The position numbers and the translations under genes were made by a program. From NCBI GenBank assembly GCA_027346125.1, contig DAIEST010000286.1, positions 1 through 10,903 on the forward strand: 10,903 nt of DNA, given 5' to 3'. Each line of letters opens with the position of its first letter. Positions within the stretch are counted from its first letter, which is position 1. The DNA is from Leptospirillum sp. (GTDB taxonomy: Bacteria > Nitrospirota > Leptospirillia > Leptospirillales > Leptospirillaceae). The notes below the pieces were generated by a model, which was not told where the DNA came from, did no database searches, and saw nothing but the letters and a program-made list of their open reading frames with translations. Of this stretch, positions 1 through 6,104 are shown one piece after another.

Positions 1-166
1 CAATCCCCTGAGAAGTCGGGGGCATCGGAAGGCAAAACCTTTGGAGTCAGCGGAGGAATGGTTAGTCTCAATCCCCTGAGAAGTCGGGGGCATCGGAAGG
101 ACAAAGGAAGTTATTTACCATTGACAACAAAGTCTCAATCCCCTGAGAAGTCGGGGGCATCGGAAG
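1..166 (-). CRISPR. CRISPR array, leader-proximal end (3 repeats, 2 spacers visible)
   Basis: Two complete copies of a 36-bp direct repeat lie at 64-99 and 131-166. A third copy lacks its first five bases because the window starts inside it (1-31). All visible copies are identical. The spacers are 32 bp (32-63) and 31 bp (100-130), unrelated to each other. Read on the minus strand, the repeat starts CTTCCGATGCCCC and ends GGGGATTGAGACT. That end resembles the ATTGAAAC terminus, which becomes the 8-nt 5' handle of type III and related crRNAs. The repeat centre can fold as CCCC-C-GA / CTTC loop / TC-A-GGGG, a seven-position stem with one mismatch. The orientation, the promoter-like sequence at 167-194 and the cas genes on the same strand all suggest leftward transcription. 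Spacer 100-130 would then be the newest. The array continues beyond the window, so its length is unknown. Confidence 0.97.
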
Positions 167-194
167 ACTATCCTCTGGAAGACCCGTCTGTCAA
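167..194 (-). promoter_or_regulatory. Putative sigma-70-type promoter driving pre-crRNA
   Basis: On the minus strand a consensus -35 box TTGACA (194-189) is followed by a 16-bp spacer and a -10-like GATAGT (172-167), four of six matches to TATAAT. The -10 box ends exactly at the repeat boundary. Transcription would therefore begin inside the first repeat, which is unusual. A second TTGACA at 239-234 has only weak -10 candidates near 209-216 and could be the true promoter instead, with a start inside the leader. Confidence 0.45.
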
Positions 195-274
195 GGTCCG
201 GAAAGGGCTATTTGGAGCAAGAGGATCGAAAACTGTCAATTGAGGTGAATTTTCTTAAAAAATGTCCCCTTGGA

Positions 275-295
275 GTCAAAAAATCTTTTATTGAC
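275..295 (-). other. AT-rich hairpin downstream of cas6
   Basis: Minus strand GTCAA and TTGAC arms (295-291 and 279-275) flank an inner AAA/TTT pairing, giving eight base pairs with one T-T mismatch and a three-base loop. A run of T residues follows about 12 nt later on the minus strand. It could weakly terminate the cas operon or be a structural leader element. It lacks the GC-rich stem of a classical intrinsic terminator, so the role is uncertain. Confidence 0.35.
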
Positions 296-317
296 GGAGG
301 TGGAGCAAAAGAGTCTT

Positions 318-1184
318 TCATGAAAACCCTCCGGAAGACTCCACACCAAGACGATAGACACCAAATCCGAAGGTGGTCTTGCTCCCGATCTGAAGCCATT
401 GCCCCAAGGCGAGCCAGGGAAGAAACGGAGTCATCTCTCCCTGGTATGCCAAGTTTCCGACAATGCCCCCGTGAATCAGATCCTTTTCCTGCCTTGACGA
501 CCAGCGATGCAGGTCCCACCACCTGACGTCGTGCTCTCCCCCGGAGACCTCCAGCGACTTTTCCACAAGGAGTTTTTTTTCCATTGTAAATGGCATGGGA
601 ATGAACTGGTTCATGCGTCCAAGAACACGTTTCACAATCAGGGAAAAAGCCGGGGAGCCCATGCACACGCGGTTTTCTTCCTTGAGATGAAGCGGTGTGT
701 CGCAGAGGAGGTTGACTTGGCGGGTCGAGACCCCTTTCACCAGAGAAAGGATCTCTCCTGCAAAAAAGGGAGAAGGAATCGAAACGGACCCCTTCTCTGC
801 CCCAAAAACCGGCAGGACTCCCGAAGGAGTGACAGACTCGACCGAGAGGAGCCGGGCCGTCCCCCGCTCTCCGGAGAGGGTTTTGCTCCCTAGACCGGAG
901 AGCGAGATTTCGTGGAGCGTTTCCATACAGGAAATGGCATGGCGGGTTCCCTCTCCGAACAGGGTCAGATCGAAAGAGAGAATCTCTCCCTCCACAATTC
1001 TGGACTTTAGACGCATCGGGGCGAAAATGGCATAGAGGCGGGATCCTGCACCTTCCCAGAGACATTCGTAAGTCTTCGGGAATCTCCGATGGAGACCCAT
1101 TCCGATCACGCTGTGCCAGAAGGCTCCATGGAAGGCAGGAAAGCTCATTCCCTCCGACTTCAGATAAAACCGGAGCCGAAGCAT
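318..1184 (-). CDS. cas6: Cas6 family pre-crRNA processing endoribonuclease (RAMP)
   Basis: Cas6 cuts the CRISPR transcript within each repeat to release crRNAs. The protein is 288 aa from the chosen ATG, a normal length. The N-terminus MLRLRFYLKSEG followed by FHGAFWHSVIG resembles the first RAMP strand and helix of Cas6. The C-terminus has the family hallmark: residues 238-263 (HGG.VGN..Y.G...PFLPWLALGQW) and a glycine-rich loop IGSKTTFGFGVY at 266-277, as in the PF10040-type Cas6 of type III loci. Start choice: ATG at 1184 has a strong Shine-Dalgarno (GGAGGA, about 8 nt upstream). An in-frame ATG at 1283, 12 bp after the upstream cas2 stop, would add 33 residues but has no ribosome site and the extension looks unlike the family. 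It is the last gene before the array. In some RT-Cas1 systems Cas6 is fused in front of the RT; here it is separate. Confidence 0.92.
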   Translation of the reverse strand: MLRLRFYLKSEGMSFPAFHGAFWHSVIGMGLHRRFPKTYECLWEGAGSRLYAIFAPMRLKSRIVEGEILSFDLTLFGEGTRHAISCMETLHEISLSGLGSKTLSGERGTARLLSVESVTPSGVLPVFGAEKGSVSIPSPFFAGEILSLVKGVSTRQVNLLCDTPLHLKEENRVCMGSPAFSLIVKRVLGRMNQFIPMPFTMEKKLLVEKSLEVSGGEHDVRWWDLHRWSSRQEKDLIHGGIVGNLAYQGEMTPFLPWLALGQWLQIGSKTTFGFGVYRLGVESSGGFS

Positions 1185-1295
1185 GGGAAAGTTCCTCCAG
1201 GATTCGCCCAGAGTCAAAACGGAAGGTAACGGCGCACCAAGAATCTGCAATGGTTCCTCCTGCGATTGAAGTACATTCGACATCGTGAAATCAAG

Positions 1296-1580
1296 TTACT
1301 CAAGAAGTACAAAATCGGCTTCTTCCTCCGGGGGAAGACCGCCGTCGAAGAGAACATCCCCGCGGTCCTTGGGACAGAGGGTGTAGATCCGGAGACTGTC
1401 TCCCTCTCCGAGAAGGGGCTCGAGGAGAGACCGGATCCTCCCGATCTCCCCCAGCGTGTCGACGCAGCACTCAAAAACGCTCTTCTGGACCCGGATGCCG
1501 TACCCCATCAGAAGATGGGCAACGGCAAGCCGGGACCGGTCATCCGAGATGTCGTAGCAAACCACGGCAAACAGGTTCAT
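1296..1580 (-). CDS. cas2: Cas2, second tandem copy
   Basis: This 94-residue protein is the size of Cas2, the small ferredoxin-fold partner that bridges two Cas1 dimers in the spacer integration complex. It starts MNLFAVVCYDIS, with the conserved first-strand aspartate at residue 10, and has the typical GYGIRVQKSVFEC segment at 26-38. It aligns without gaps to the neighbouring cas2 (1591-1875), with about 32 of 94 residues identical, so the two are old paralogs rather than a recent duplication. It keeps Cys69, but the second cysteine of the CxxC seen in its partner is replaced by aspartate. The ATG lies 10 bp after the stop of the first cas2, with GAGGGA as ribosome site. The two may form a heterodimer or one may be specialised; that is inference. 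Confidence 0.95.
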   Translation of the reverse strand: MNLFAVVCYDISDDRSRLAVAHLLMGYGIRVQKSVFECCVDTLGEIGRIRSLLEPLLGEGDSLRIYTLCPKDRGDVLFDGGLPPEEEADFVLLE

Positions 1581-1590
1581 ACCCCATCCC

Positions 1591-1875
1591 TCACAAGATC
1601 AGATAGGCGTCCCCCGGAGCCGGGAGAGTCCCCTCCCCGAACAACAATGTCCGGGACTGGCAATGGGTGCAGACCGGATAGTACCGGACGCTCGCCCCCT
1701 TCTCCGGAAGCAGGGAGGCGAGCCTGTTCCTCACCCAGGTCAGATCATCGGCCCCGAACTGGCACTCGAAGACACTCTTCTGAACTCTCTTCCCGAACCC
1801 GGAAAGCATTTTTTCAACCTCCCTGCGCGCCCTGTCTCCGGAAATGTCATAGGCGACCAGCCAGACTCGGGCCAT
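1591..1875 (-). CDS. cas2: Cas2, first tandem copy
   Basis: This is a 94-residue Cas2 beginning MARVWLVAYDIS, with the conserved aspartate at residue 10, the GFGKRVQKSVFEC segment at 26-38, and a CTHC pair (Cys69, Cys72) near the C-terminus. Cas2 joins Cas1 to form the integrase that inserts spacers at the leader end of the array. The start is the ATG at 1875, whose first base is the last base of the rt-cas1 stop (TGATG), a sign of translational coupling. AGGA lies 7 nt upstream. A longer reading from further upstream would run inside rt-cas1 and is not needed. Direct linkage to RT-Cas1 suggests this copy is the primary structural partner, but which of the two Cas2 proteins joins the complex cannot be read from sequence. 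Confidence 0.96.
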   Translation of the reverse strand: MARVWLVAYDISGDRARREVEKMLSGFGKRVQKSVFECQFGADDLTWVRNRLASLLPEKGASVRYYPVCTHCQSRTLLFGEGTLPAPGDAYLIL

Positions 1876-3920
1876 CAGCGCGTCCTGAAGGGTTTGTAGG
1901 GTCCGTCGAGATCCCGGAAGAACCGGACATACCGGTCGCACTGGAGCTCGATGGCCCGACGGTAATCGGTTGTCATCCGGGTGTCCGGATGGATGAAGGG
2001 GCGGTTCATCCGGGTTTCGAATTCCGCGACGATCCGTTTTCTGAGATCTTTCTCAAGACGGCAGAACCCGTCGTCTCCTTCCTCCCGGATGAACTGTTCC
2101 GGCTCCACACTTCCCTCGAGGAAGAGGGAAAGCATCATTCGGTCCACCACCGGAGCCCGAAACTCCTCGATGAGGTCGGAAGCCAGGGCGGGGTGGCCAG
2201 GACGCTGGAGATGGTAGATGCCGAGGTAGGGCGTGAGTCCGGCGCGCCGGAGGGATCCCAGAATGTTCTGGTAGAGCAGGCCGTACCCATAGGAGAGAAC
2301 GGCATTAACCGGGTCGGTCGGAGGACGGCGCCGACGGCCATTCCAGATCCAGGGAGGAGGGAGAAAAGCGGCGAGGGCATCGAAGTAATTCCGGGCGGCC
2401 GTTCCCTCGATCCCCCGGAGACTCTCGATCTTTTCGGCCCGGACCGCCTGGTCCATGAAGCCCTTGAGGCGATGGGCCGCCTTGTCGACTTCGGGGATCC
2501 GGCGCCGGAGGTTGAATTGGCGAAGGACCTCCCGGCCGTTCGCGATCTTGGCTGCTACAACGGTTCTTGCGGCGCACAGGACTTTATCCGGGTGTTCAAA
2601 AGCGTCGACCTGGGCCGCCAGAAGGTCGATCTGGCGGCCTGAAAGATCGTCGATCTTCATGTCGCAGTTTCCCGGGATGGTCGAAAAGAAGATGTCGGCG
2701 CTGGTCGTTCTGCAGGCCCGCGCCAGGGCCGTGGACAGGATCTGGTTCCCCTGCAGGACGATCTGGTCGACGTGATGAATCGGAACGCTCCGGATTTCCT
2801 TCCCTTCATGCCGGATGACAATGCGATTGTTACGGACCCCGAGAAAGGCCCCCTGCTCGATGATATAGAGCGTTCGCCGCAGAGGAGATCGGGAGGAAGA
2901 GGCCGGAAGATCCTCCGGGGACTCTATTCCGGAAGAAGGCTCATCCCGGCCTGGACTTTCTTCCGGATCCGGTCCCGGAGGAGAGTCTCGCTCGGGCGAG
3001 ACCGGGTGAAAGAGAACCGGATGCGATTCGCCGACCCCTGCCAGATTGACGGTGTCGGAATGGAAAGTCTCTCCGATGAAATCCGTTCCCAAGAAACGGA
3101 ATCCCTCTTCAAAAGAGGTGATCCGGGTTTTTTCCGGTTCGATCCGAAGGCTCAGAAAGCTCAGGACATCCTCGCTCAGATGGAGAGCACGCTCCGCTTC
3201 CGGCCGGCTTTTGCAGAGGACGATGAAATCGTCTGCGAAGCGGATCACCCGATACTCCTGCCTGAGGAGAGTCGAATCGAGCTCTCCCAGATAAAGGTTG
3301 GCGAGAAGCGGAGAGATCGGGGATCCCTGAGGGATTCCCAGTGCAGGAATGGAGAGTGTTTTTCCGTCCTGGACGGGAGCGCAGATCCAGGATCCGATCA
3401 AACGGGTGACCTCCGGATCGTGGATCACCGATTCGACTTTGAGCAGAAGGGCCGGATGGGGAATCTCGTCGAAAAAGTGCTGGATGTCGGCGTCGACCAC
3501 CCATTGAAAGCCCTGGTTCCTAAACTCGACGATCCGGGAGAGAGCCATCTGCAGGGAACGTGCCGGACGGTAGGCGTAGCTGCAGTCCTCAAAATGGCGC
3601 TCGAACAGTGGAGTCAGAACGGATGACAGGGCGGTCTGAAGGATGCGGTCACGAACGGTCGGGATCCCGAGAGCTCTCGGAGACTTTCCGGAGCGCTCCA
3701 TCCAGACCCGGAGGAGAGGATCCGGGGAATAGGTTCCTTCCCGGACGGAGCGGGCAAGTGCCTGAAGATTGGGAATGGCGCATTCGGAAAATGTTTCTGT
3801 CGAGATCCCGTTGACCCCCGGGGCGCCCCCTTTCTGGTGGACATGGCTCCATGCCAGAAGAAGCGTAGCATCGGAAACCGCCTGGGCGAGAAGGGAACTG
3901 ACGGCCGCAGTCTCTGTCAT
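1875..3920 (-). CDS. rt-cas1: Reverse transcriptase-Cas1 fusion protein
   Basis: This is a 681-residue fusion. Residues about 15-295 are a reverse transcriptase related to group II intron RTs: GGAPGVNG at 31-38, VVDADIQHFFD at 141-151 with a catalytic aspartate, GIPQGSPISPLLANLYL at 195-211, and the active-site box FADD at 228-231 (YADD is commoner). No maturase or endonuclease domain follows. Residues about 300-347 are a Pro/Ser/Glu/Asp-rich linker that is probably disordered. Residues about 348-681 are a full-length Cas1 integrase, with candidate metal ligands Glu505 (GIEGTAARNYF), His570 (GIYH) and the acidic pair Asp582/Glu585 (DLIEEFR). RT-Cas1 of this kind accompanies type III systems; the Marinomonas enzyme acquires spacers from RNA. 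All core RT and Cas1 motifs look intact. The start ATG overlaps the upstream nuclease stop (ATGA), with AGGG as ribosome site, and the stop overlaps cas2. There is no N-terminal Cas6 domain. Confidence 0.97.
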   Translation of the reverse strand: MTETAAVSSLLAQAVSDATLLLAWSHVHQKGGAPGVNGISTETFSECAIPNLQALARSVREGTYSPDPLLRVWMERSGKSPRALGIPTVRDRILQTALSSVLTPLFERHFEDCSYAYRPARSLQMALSRIVEFRNQGFQWVVDADIQHFFDEIPHPALLLKVESVIHDPEVTRLIGSWICAPVQDGKTLSIPALGIPQGSPISPLLANLYLGELDSTLLRQEYRVIRFADDFIVLCKSRPEAERALHLSEDVLSFLSLRIEPEKTRITSFEEGFRFLGTDFIGETFHSDTVNLAGVGESHPVLFHPVSPERDSPPGPDPEESPGRDEPSSGIESPEDLPASSSRSPLRRTLYIIEQGAFLGVRNNRIVIRHEGKEIRSVPIHHVDQIVLQGNQILSTALARACRTTSADIFFSTIPGNCDMKIDDLSGRQIDLLAAQVDAFEHPDKVLCAARTVVAAKIANGREVLRQFNLRRRIPEVDKAAHRLKGFMDQAVRAEKIESLRGIEGTAARNYFDALAAFLPPPWIWNGRRRRPPTDPVNAVLSYGYGLLYQNILGSLRRAGLTPYLGIYHLQRPGHPALASDLIEEFRAPVVDRMMLSLFLEGSVEPEQFIREEGDDGFCRLEKDLRKRIVAEFETRMNRPFIHPDTRMTTDYRRAIELQCDRYVRFFRDLDGPYKPFRTR

Positions 3921-5062
3921 GACGCCCTGTCCAGAGAGTATTTCAGAATGGGTCCGAGATCGGAAAGCTCTTCCGGACCGACAAGGGTGATCCCCATGCT
4001 TTTTGCTCTTTCCCTCAGACCGTGGGGTGTTTCCTGGGCCGAGAGGATGAAGGTTCCGGCAAATCGTCCTCCCACCGCCTGCCTGAGGACCTCTGACTTG
4101 TAGGCAATATCATTTGCCTTCGTCTCCGAGTTCCCCTCCAGTCTTCCCGTCTTGCACTCCAGGATGAACAGTCTGTTCCTGTGGCAGATAACGACGTCGA
4201 GTTCGTTGTTGACGGGAGTTGTGTCCGAAAACGACTGGACTTTGACATTGGAACGAACATCGTGGAATCCCGCCTTTCGCGCTTCGATGTAGGCGTATTC
4301 CTCAAGCCAGCCTCCGCCCAGATAGTGTGCGGATTCCTGACTGGAAAAGGTGATCTCACGGATCCCATGTTTCCAGTGGGCAAGTCCTGCGCCGACAATA
4401 CGGTCGAGTGCGGAGACCCAGATCCCCGCCGGGATTTTCGTAAAAGTTCCCTCATTCTGTCCCGCCATCCCGTCGAGCGTGCTGTAGAATCCCTTGAGAT
4501 CCGGAGCGCGAACGGCGAGAAAATGGGTCAGGGAGGTCCTCAAAACGGCCTTTTTCACCCATTCCTGACTGTCGGAGGCGGCGCCTGTGTAGTCGAGACC
4601 CTGAATGGACAGATAGTCGGGAATATCGAGGACATTGCCCATGGGAATCGGATGGGGGGGCGTTCCGCTCCTTTCCGCGAGGATCTCGATACAGTCGTGG
4701 GCGGTATCCGTGTAAATGATCCGGAGAGCTCTCCCCTTGAAGGCTTCCCAGAACCCCAGGCTCATGATCTTATTTCCGCCGGTCAGGTTGAGGATGATTT
4801 CTTCTTCGGGAAAATCCTTTTCAAGACGGTTCAGCAAATCGGAGGCCCAGACGCAGACATCCAAAATAGTTGCGTCTGGAGCCTTGTCTTCCCGCCTGAA
4901 TGCGATCTGTTTCTTTTCAAGAAAGTGAATAAGTTTTCGGTCGAATCCTTTTTTAATTGCCATGTCGCTGCAGACGGTCACCACGGCTTTCGGTCGTTCC
5001 ATCACGACGGGAATGCCGTTGGCCAGTGGTTCTTGTGAAACGAGAACAACATGAATGGGCAT
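3917..5062 (-). CDS. can2: Card1/Can2-like CARF-PD-(D/E)XK nuclease (DUF1887 family)
   Basis: This is a 381-residue protein with an N-terminal CARF domain (about 1-150) and a C-terminal restriction-nuclease-like domain. The CARF signature NLTGGNK is at 92-98, followed by MSLGFWEAF. The nuclease signature is at about 286-306: ELD (Asp289), then LFILECKTG with Glu302 and Lys304, and an upstream acidic stretch LEEYAY near 253. This is the arrangement of Card1 and Can2, dimeric effectors that bind cyclic tetra-adenylate made by Cas10 and then cut single-stranded DNA, RNA or supercoiled DNA. Expected effect: dormancy or clearance during type III immunity. Start: the ATG at 5062 has GGAG four to five bases upstream, and MPIHVVLVSQEP matches a first CARF strand. 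A longer in-frame reading back to 5221 would overlap the membrane CARF gene and is rejected. Its stop overlaps the rt-cas1 start by 4 bp (ATGA). Confidence 0.92.
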   Translation of the reverse strand: MPIHVVLVSQEPLANGIPVVMERPKAVVTVCSDMAIKKGFDRKLIHFLEKKQIAFRREDKAPDATILDVCVWASDLLNRLEKDFPEEEIILNLTGGNKIMSLGFWEAFKGRALRIIYTDTAHDCIEILAERSGTPPHPIPMGNVLDIPDYLSIQGLDYTGAASDSQEWVKKAVLRTSLTHFLAVRAPDLKGFYSTLDGMAGQNEGTFTKIPAGIWVSALDRIVGAGLAHWKHGIREITFSSQESAHYLGGGWLEEYAYIEARKAGFHDVRSNVKVQSFSDTTPVNNELDVVICHRNRLFILECKTGRLEGNSETKANDIAYKSEVLRQAVGGRFAGTFILSAQETPHGLRERAKSMGITLVGPEELSDLGPILKYSLDRAS

Positions 5063-5145
5063 AAAACTCCAGGAAAATAAAGGTTCAGGATCAGGAGATA
5101 CCGAACATCTGCTCAAATCATTCAATGCTAATTGATCAATCCGAA

Positions 5146-6072
5146 TTACAATTCGAGTTTTGGAATGAAATTGATTTGGCACACTTTTGATCCGGCATTG
5201 TTGTCGATGTATTGAATGCAAATATTGTTTGATAAGGTGACCGATGCCATCGCCAAGGAGACTTCCTTGGTTCCCCCTGTGATATCCACGACAATGTCCC
5301 TGTACTTGATCTTATCGGTTTCCCGGTCCGTTCTTTTTAAAATTTCTCCAGTGATATATTCACTGATTCCATCTAGCTCATTAAATGCAATTGGTTCCGT
5401 AATAATGTTTACATCCTGAAAATTTTTAAAATATAGTTTTATGAGTTCTCGGCAGTCATTAAAATCGTTACAAGAACCTCGAACAGAAGTCTTTTTATCA
5501 CCACTTGAATCGTTTTCCGATTTTTCCGAAAGATCCTTCGAGCCAAGAACGATAATTTCCTTGAGGGAGTCAATATGGCGGTCAAGGGCTCTTAATAGTT
5601 GGATCCAGTTCCATTTGCACCCTTTTTGGGTCAAAAGATCGATATCTTCCTTAAGATTTCCCGTTAGGACTATCCCGTCTACGGAGAATTTATTATTATC
5701 TTTATTACCATCTTTATTACCATCTGAAGAAATTTCTAATTTTCCAGAACTTTGTGTTGAAAGGGCCCAAAATAAAATTTTTTTTGTCGATTTTGATTCG
5801 GGTTCGGGTTCGGGTTCTTTAAAAATCCGGATTCTCCCTTCTCCCAGCTCTTTATTGATCCAAGAGAGAAGAAGGAAGGTCGTCACTAAAAGTATTGCCA
5901 CAGAAAAAAGTTTAAAGTCCAAAGATGATAGGAACTTGAAATGGTCCAGTTCACGCCAGCCTCCAAACAGAGGTTCCCCTGAAATGGCCTTTCCCAAAAA
6001 ATCGATCAAAAGGAGTGCCAATCCAACAAGAATAAATTTGTTTTTGATAAGAAAATATTTATAGATTCTCAT
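5146..6072 (-). CDS. Membrane protein with two TM helices and a C-terminal CARF domain
   Basis: This 308-residue protein has hydrophobic helices at about 13-30 and 55-72 and a basic N-terminus, predicting both ends in the cytosol. After a charged linker with EPEPEPE (about 86-92), residues about 97-308 form a CARF-like domain. Its clearest mark is DITGGTK at 263-269 followed by EVSLAMASVTL; IIVLGSKDL near 173-181 fits an internal strand. A low-complexity insert DGNKDGNKDNNK lies at 117-128. Known relatives in concept are Cam1 (one TM helix plus CARF, which depolarises membranes) and the TM-CARF proteins catalogued in type III loci. A role as a membrane effector gated by cyclic oligoadenylate is inference. 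The gene is markedly richer in A+T than all its neighbours, suggesting separate acquisition. GAAGG precedes the ATG. Can2 follows after 83 bp. Confidence 0.85.
   Translation of the reverse strand: MRIYKYFLIKNKFILVGLALLLIDFLGKAISGEPLFGGWRELDHFKFLSSLDFKLFSVAILLVTTFLLLSWINKELGEGRIRIFKEPEPEPESKSTKKILFWALSTQSSGKLEISSDGNKDGNKDNNKFSVDGIVLTGNLKEDIDLLTQKGCKWNWIQLLRALDRHIDSLKEIIVLGSKDLSEKSENDSSGDKKTSVRGSCNDFNDCRELIKLYFKNFQDVNIITEPIAFNELDGISEYITGEILKRTDRETDKIKYRDIVVDITGGTKEVSLAMASVTLSNNICIQYIDNNAGSKVCQINFIPKLEL
5689..5724 (-). repeat. Three 12-bp tandem units inside the TM-CARF gene
   Basis: Two identical 12-mers (plus strand TTTATTACCATC, 5701-5712 and 5713-5724) follow a third copy with two mismatches (5689-5700). 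On the coding strand they encode DGNK, DGNK and DNNK. Because the unit is a multiple of three, copy number can change without a frameshift, altering the length of a loop in the early CARF domain. Confidence 0.85.
5797..5817 (-). repeat. Hexanucleotide repeat encoding Glu-Pro
   Basis: TTCGGG is repeated three and a half times on the plus strand, encoding EPEPEPE on the minus strand between the second TM helix and the CARF domain. It is in frame and would change only linker length. Confidence 0.85.
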
Positions 6073-6104
6073 GACCCCGCCTTCATTTAAGATTGATTAC
6101 ATTG

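Larger units (their letters stand above)
167..317 (-). promoter_or_regulatory. Putative CRISPR leader between cas6 and the array
   Basis: These 151 bp separate the cas6 stop codon from the first repeat and hold no gene. The stretch is more AT-rich than its surroundings, with several A/T runs at 250-290. It carries two exact TTGACA boxes on the minus strand (194-189 and 239-234), both pointing into the array. An AT-rich hairpin lies at 275-295. A motif TGGAGCAA(G/A)AG occurs twice on the plus strand, at 213-223 and 301-311. This is what a leader is expected to look like, but the assignment as leader rather than trailer rests on repeat orientation and promoter direction, not on comparison with other arrays. 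Confidence 0.65.

Noticed and set aside
268..279. Leader segment CCCTTGGAGTCA resembling CCTTTGGAGTCA in spacer 32-63, suggesting self-targeting
   Set aside because: Only about 11 of 12 bases agree, with a 9-bp exact core, and no extended match exists in the rest of the spacer. It is most likely chance.
208..1065. Minus-strand reading frame of 285 codons overlapping cas6 in another register
   Set aside because: It has no recognisable motif and a low-complexity composition, whereas the alternate frame encodes an evident Cas6.
1185..1283. 33-residue N-terminal extension of Cas6
   Set aside because: There is no ribosome site before the ATG at 1283, while the ATG at 1184 has GGAGGA at ideal spacing and begins with the first RAMP strand. 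The longer form is not fully excluded.
1266..2642. Long plus-strand reading frame of 458 codons antisense to cas6, both cas2 genes and rt-cas1
   Set aside because: The translation is rich in Arg, Pro, Gly and Glu with no family resemblance, and it lies opposite genes with clear family motifs. GC-rich codons on the minus strand leave the antisense frame open.
2772..3626. Plus-strand frame of 284 codons opposite the RT part of rt-cas1
   Set aside because: It is an antisense shadow; the minus frame carries all RT motifs in order.
1875..3920. Group II intron or retron as the source of the reverse transcriptase
   Set aside because: The RT is continuous in frame with a complete Cas1, has no maturase/X or endonuclease domain, and no intron domain V/VI-like RNA hairpin or msr/msd structure is evident nearby.
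4181..5038. Plus-strand frame of 285 codons opposite the Can2-like gene
   Set aside because: It is the antisense shadow of a gene with intact CARF and PD-(D/E)XK motifs; no ribosome site or homology is seen.
5063..5221. N-terminal extension of the Can2-like protein (53 residues)
   Set aside because: It would overlap the membrane CARF gene and does not look like a CARF start. The ATG at 5062 has a good ribosome site and begins at the first CARF strand.
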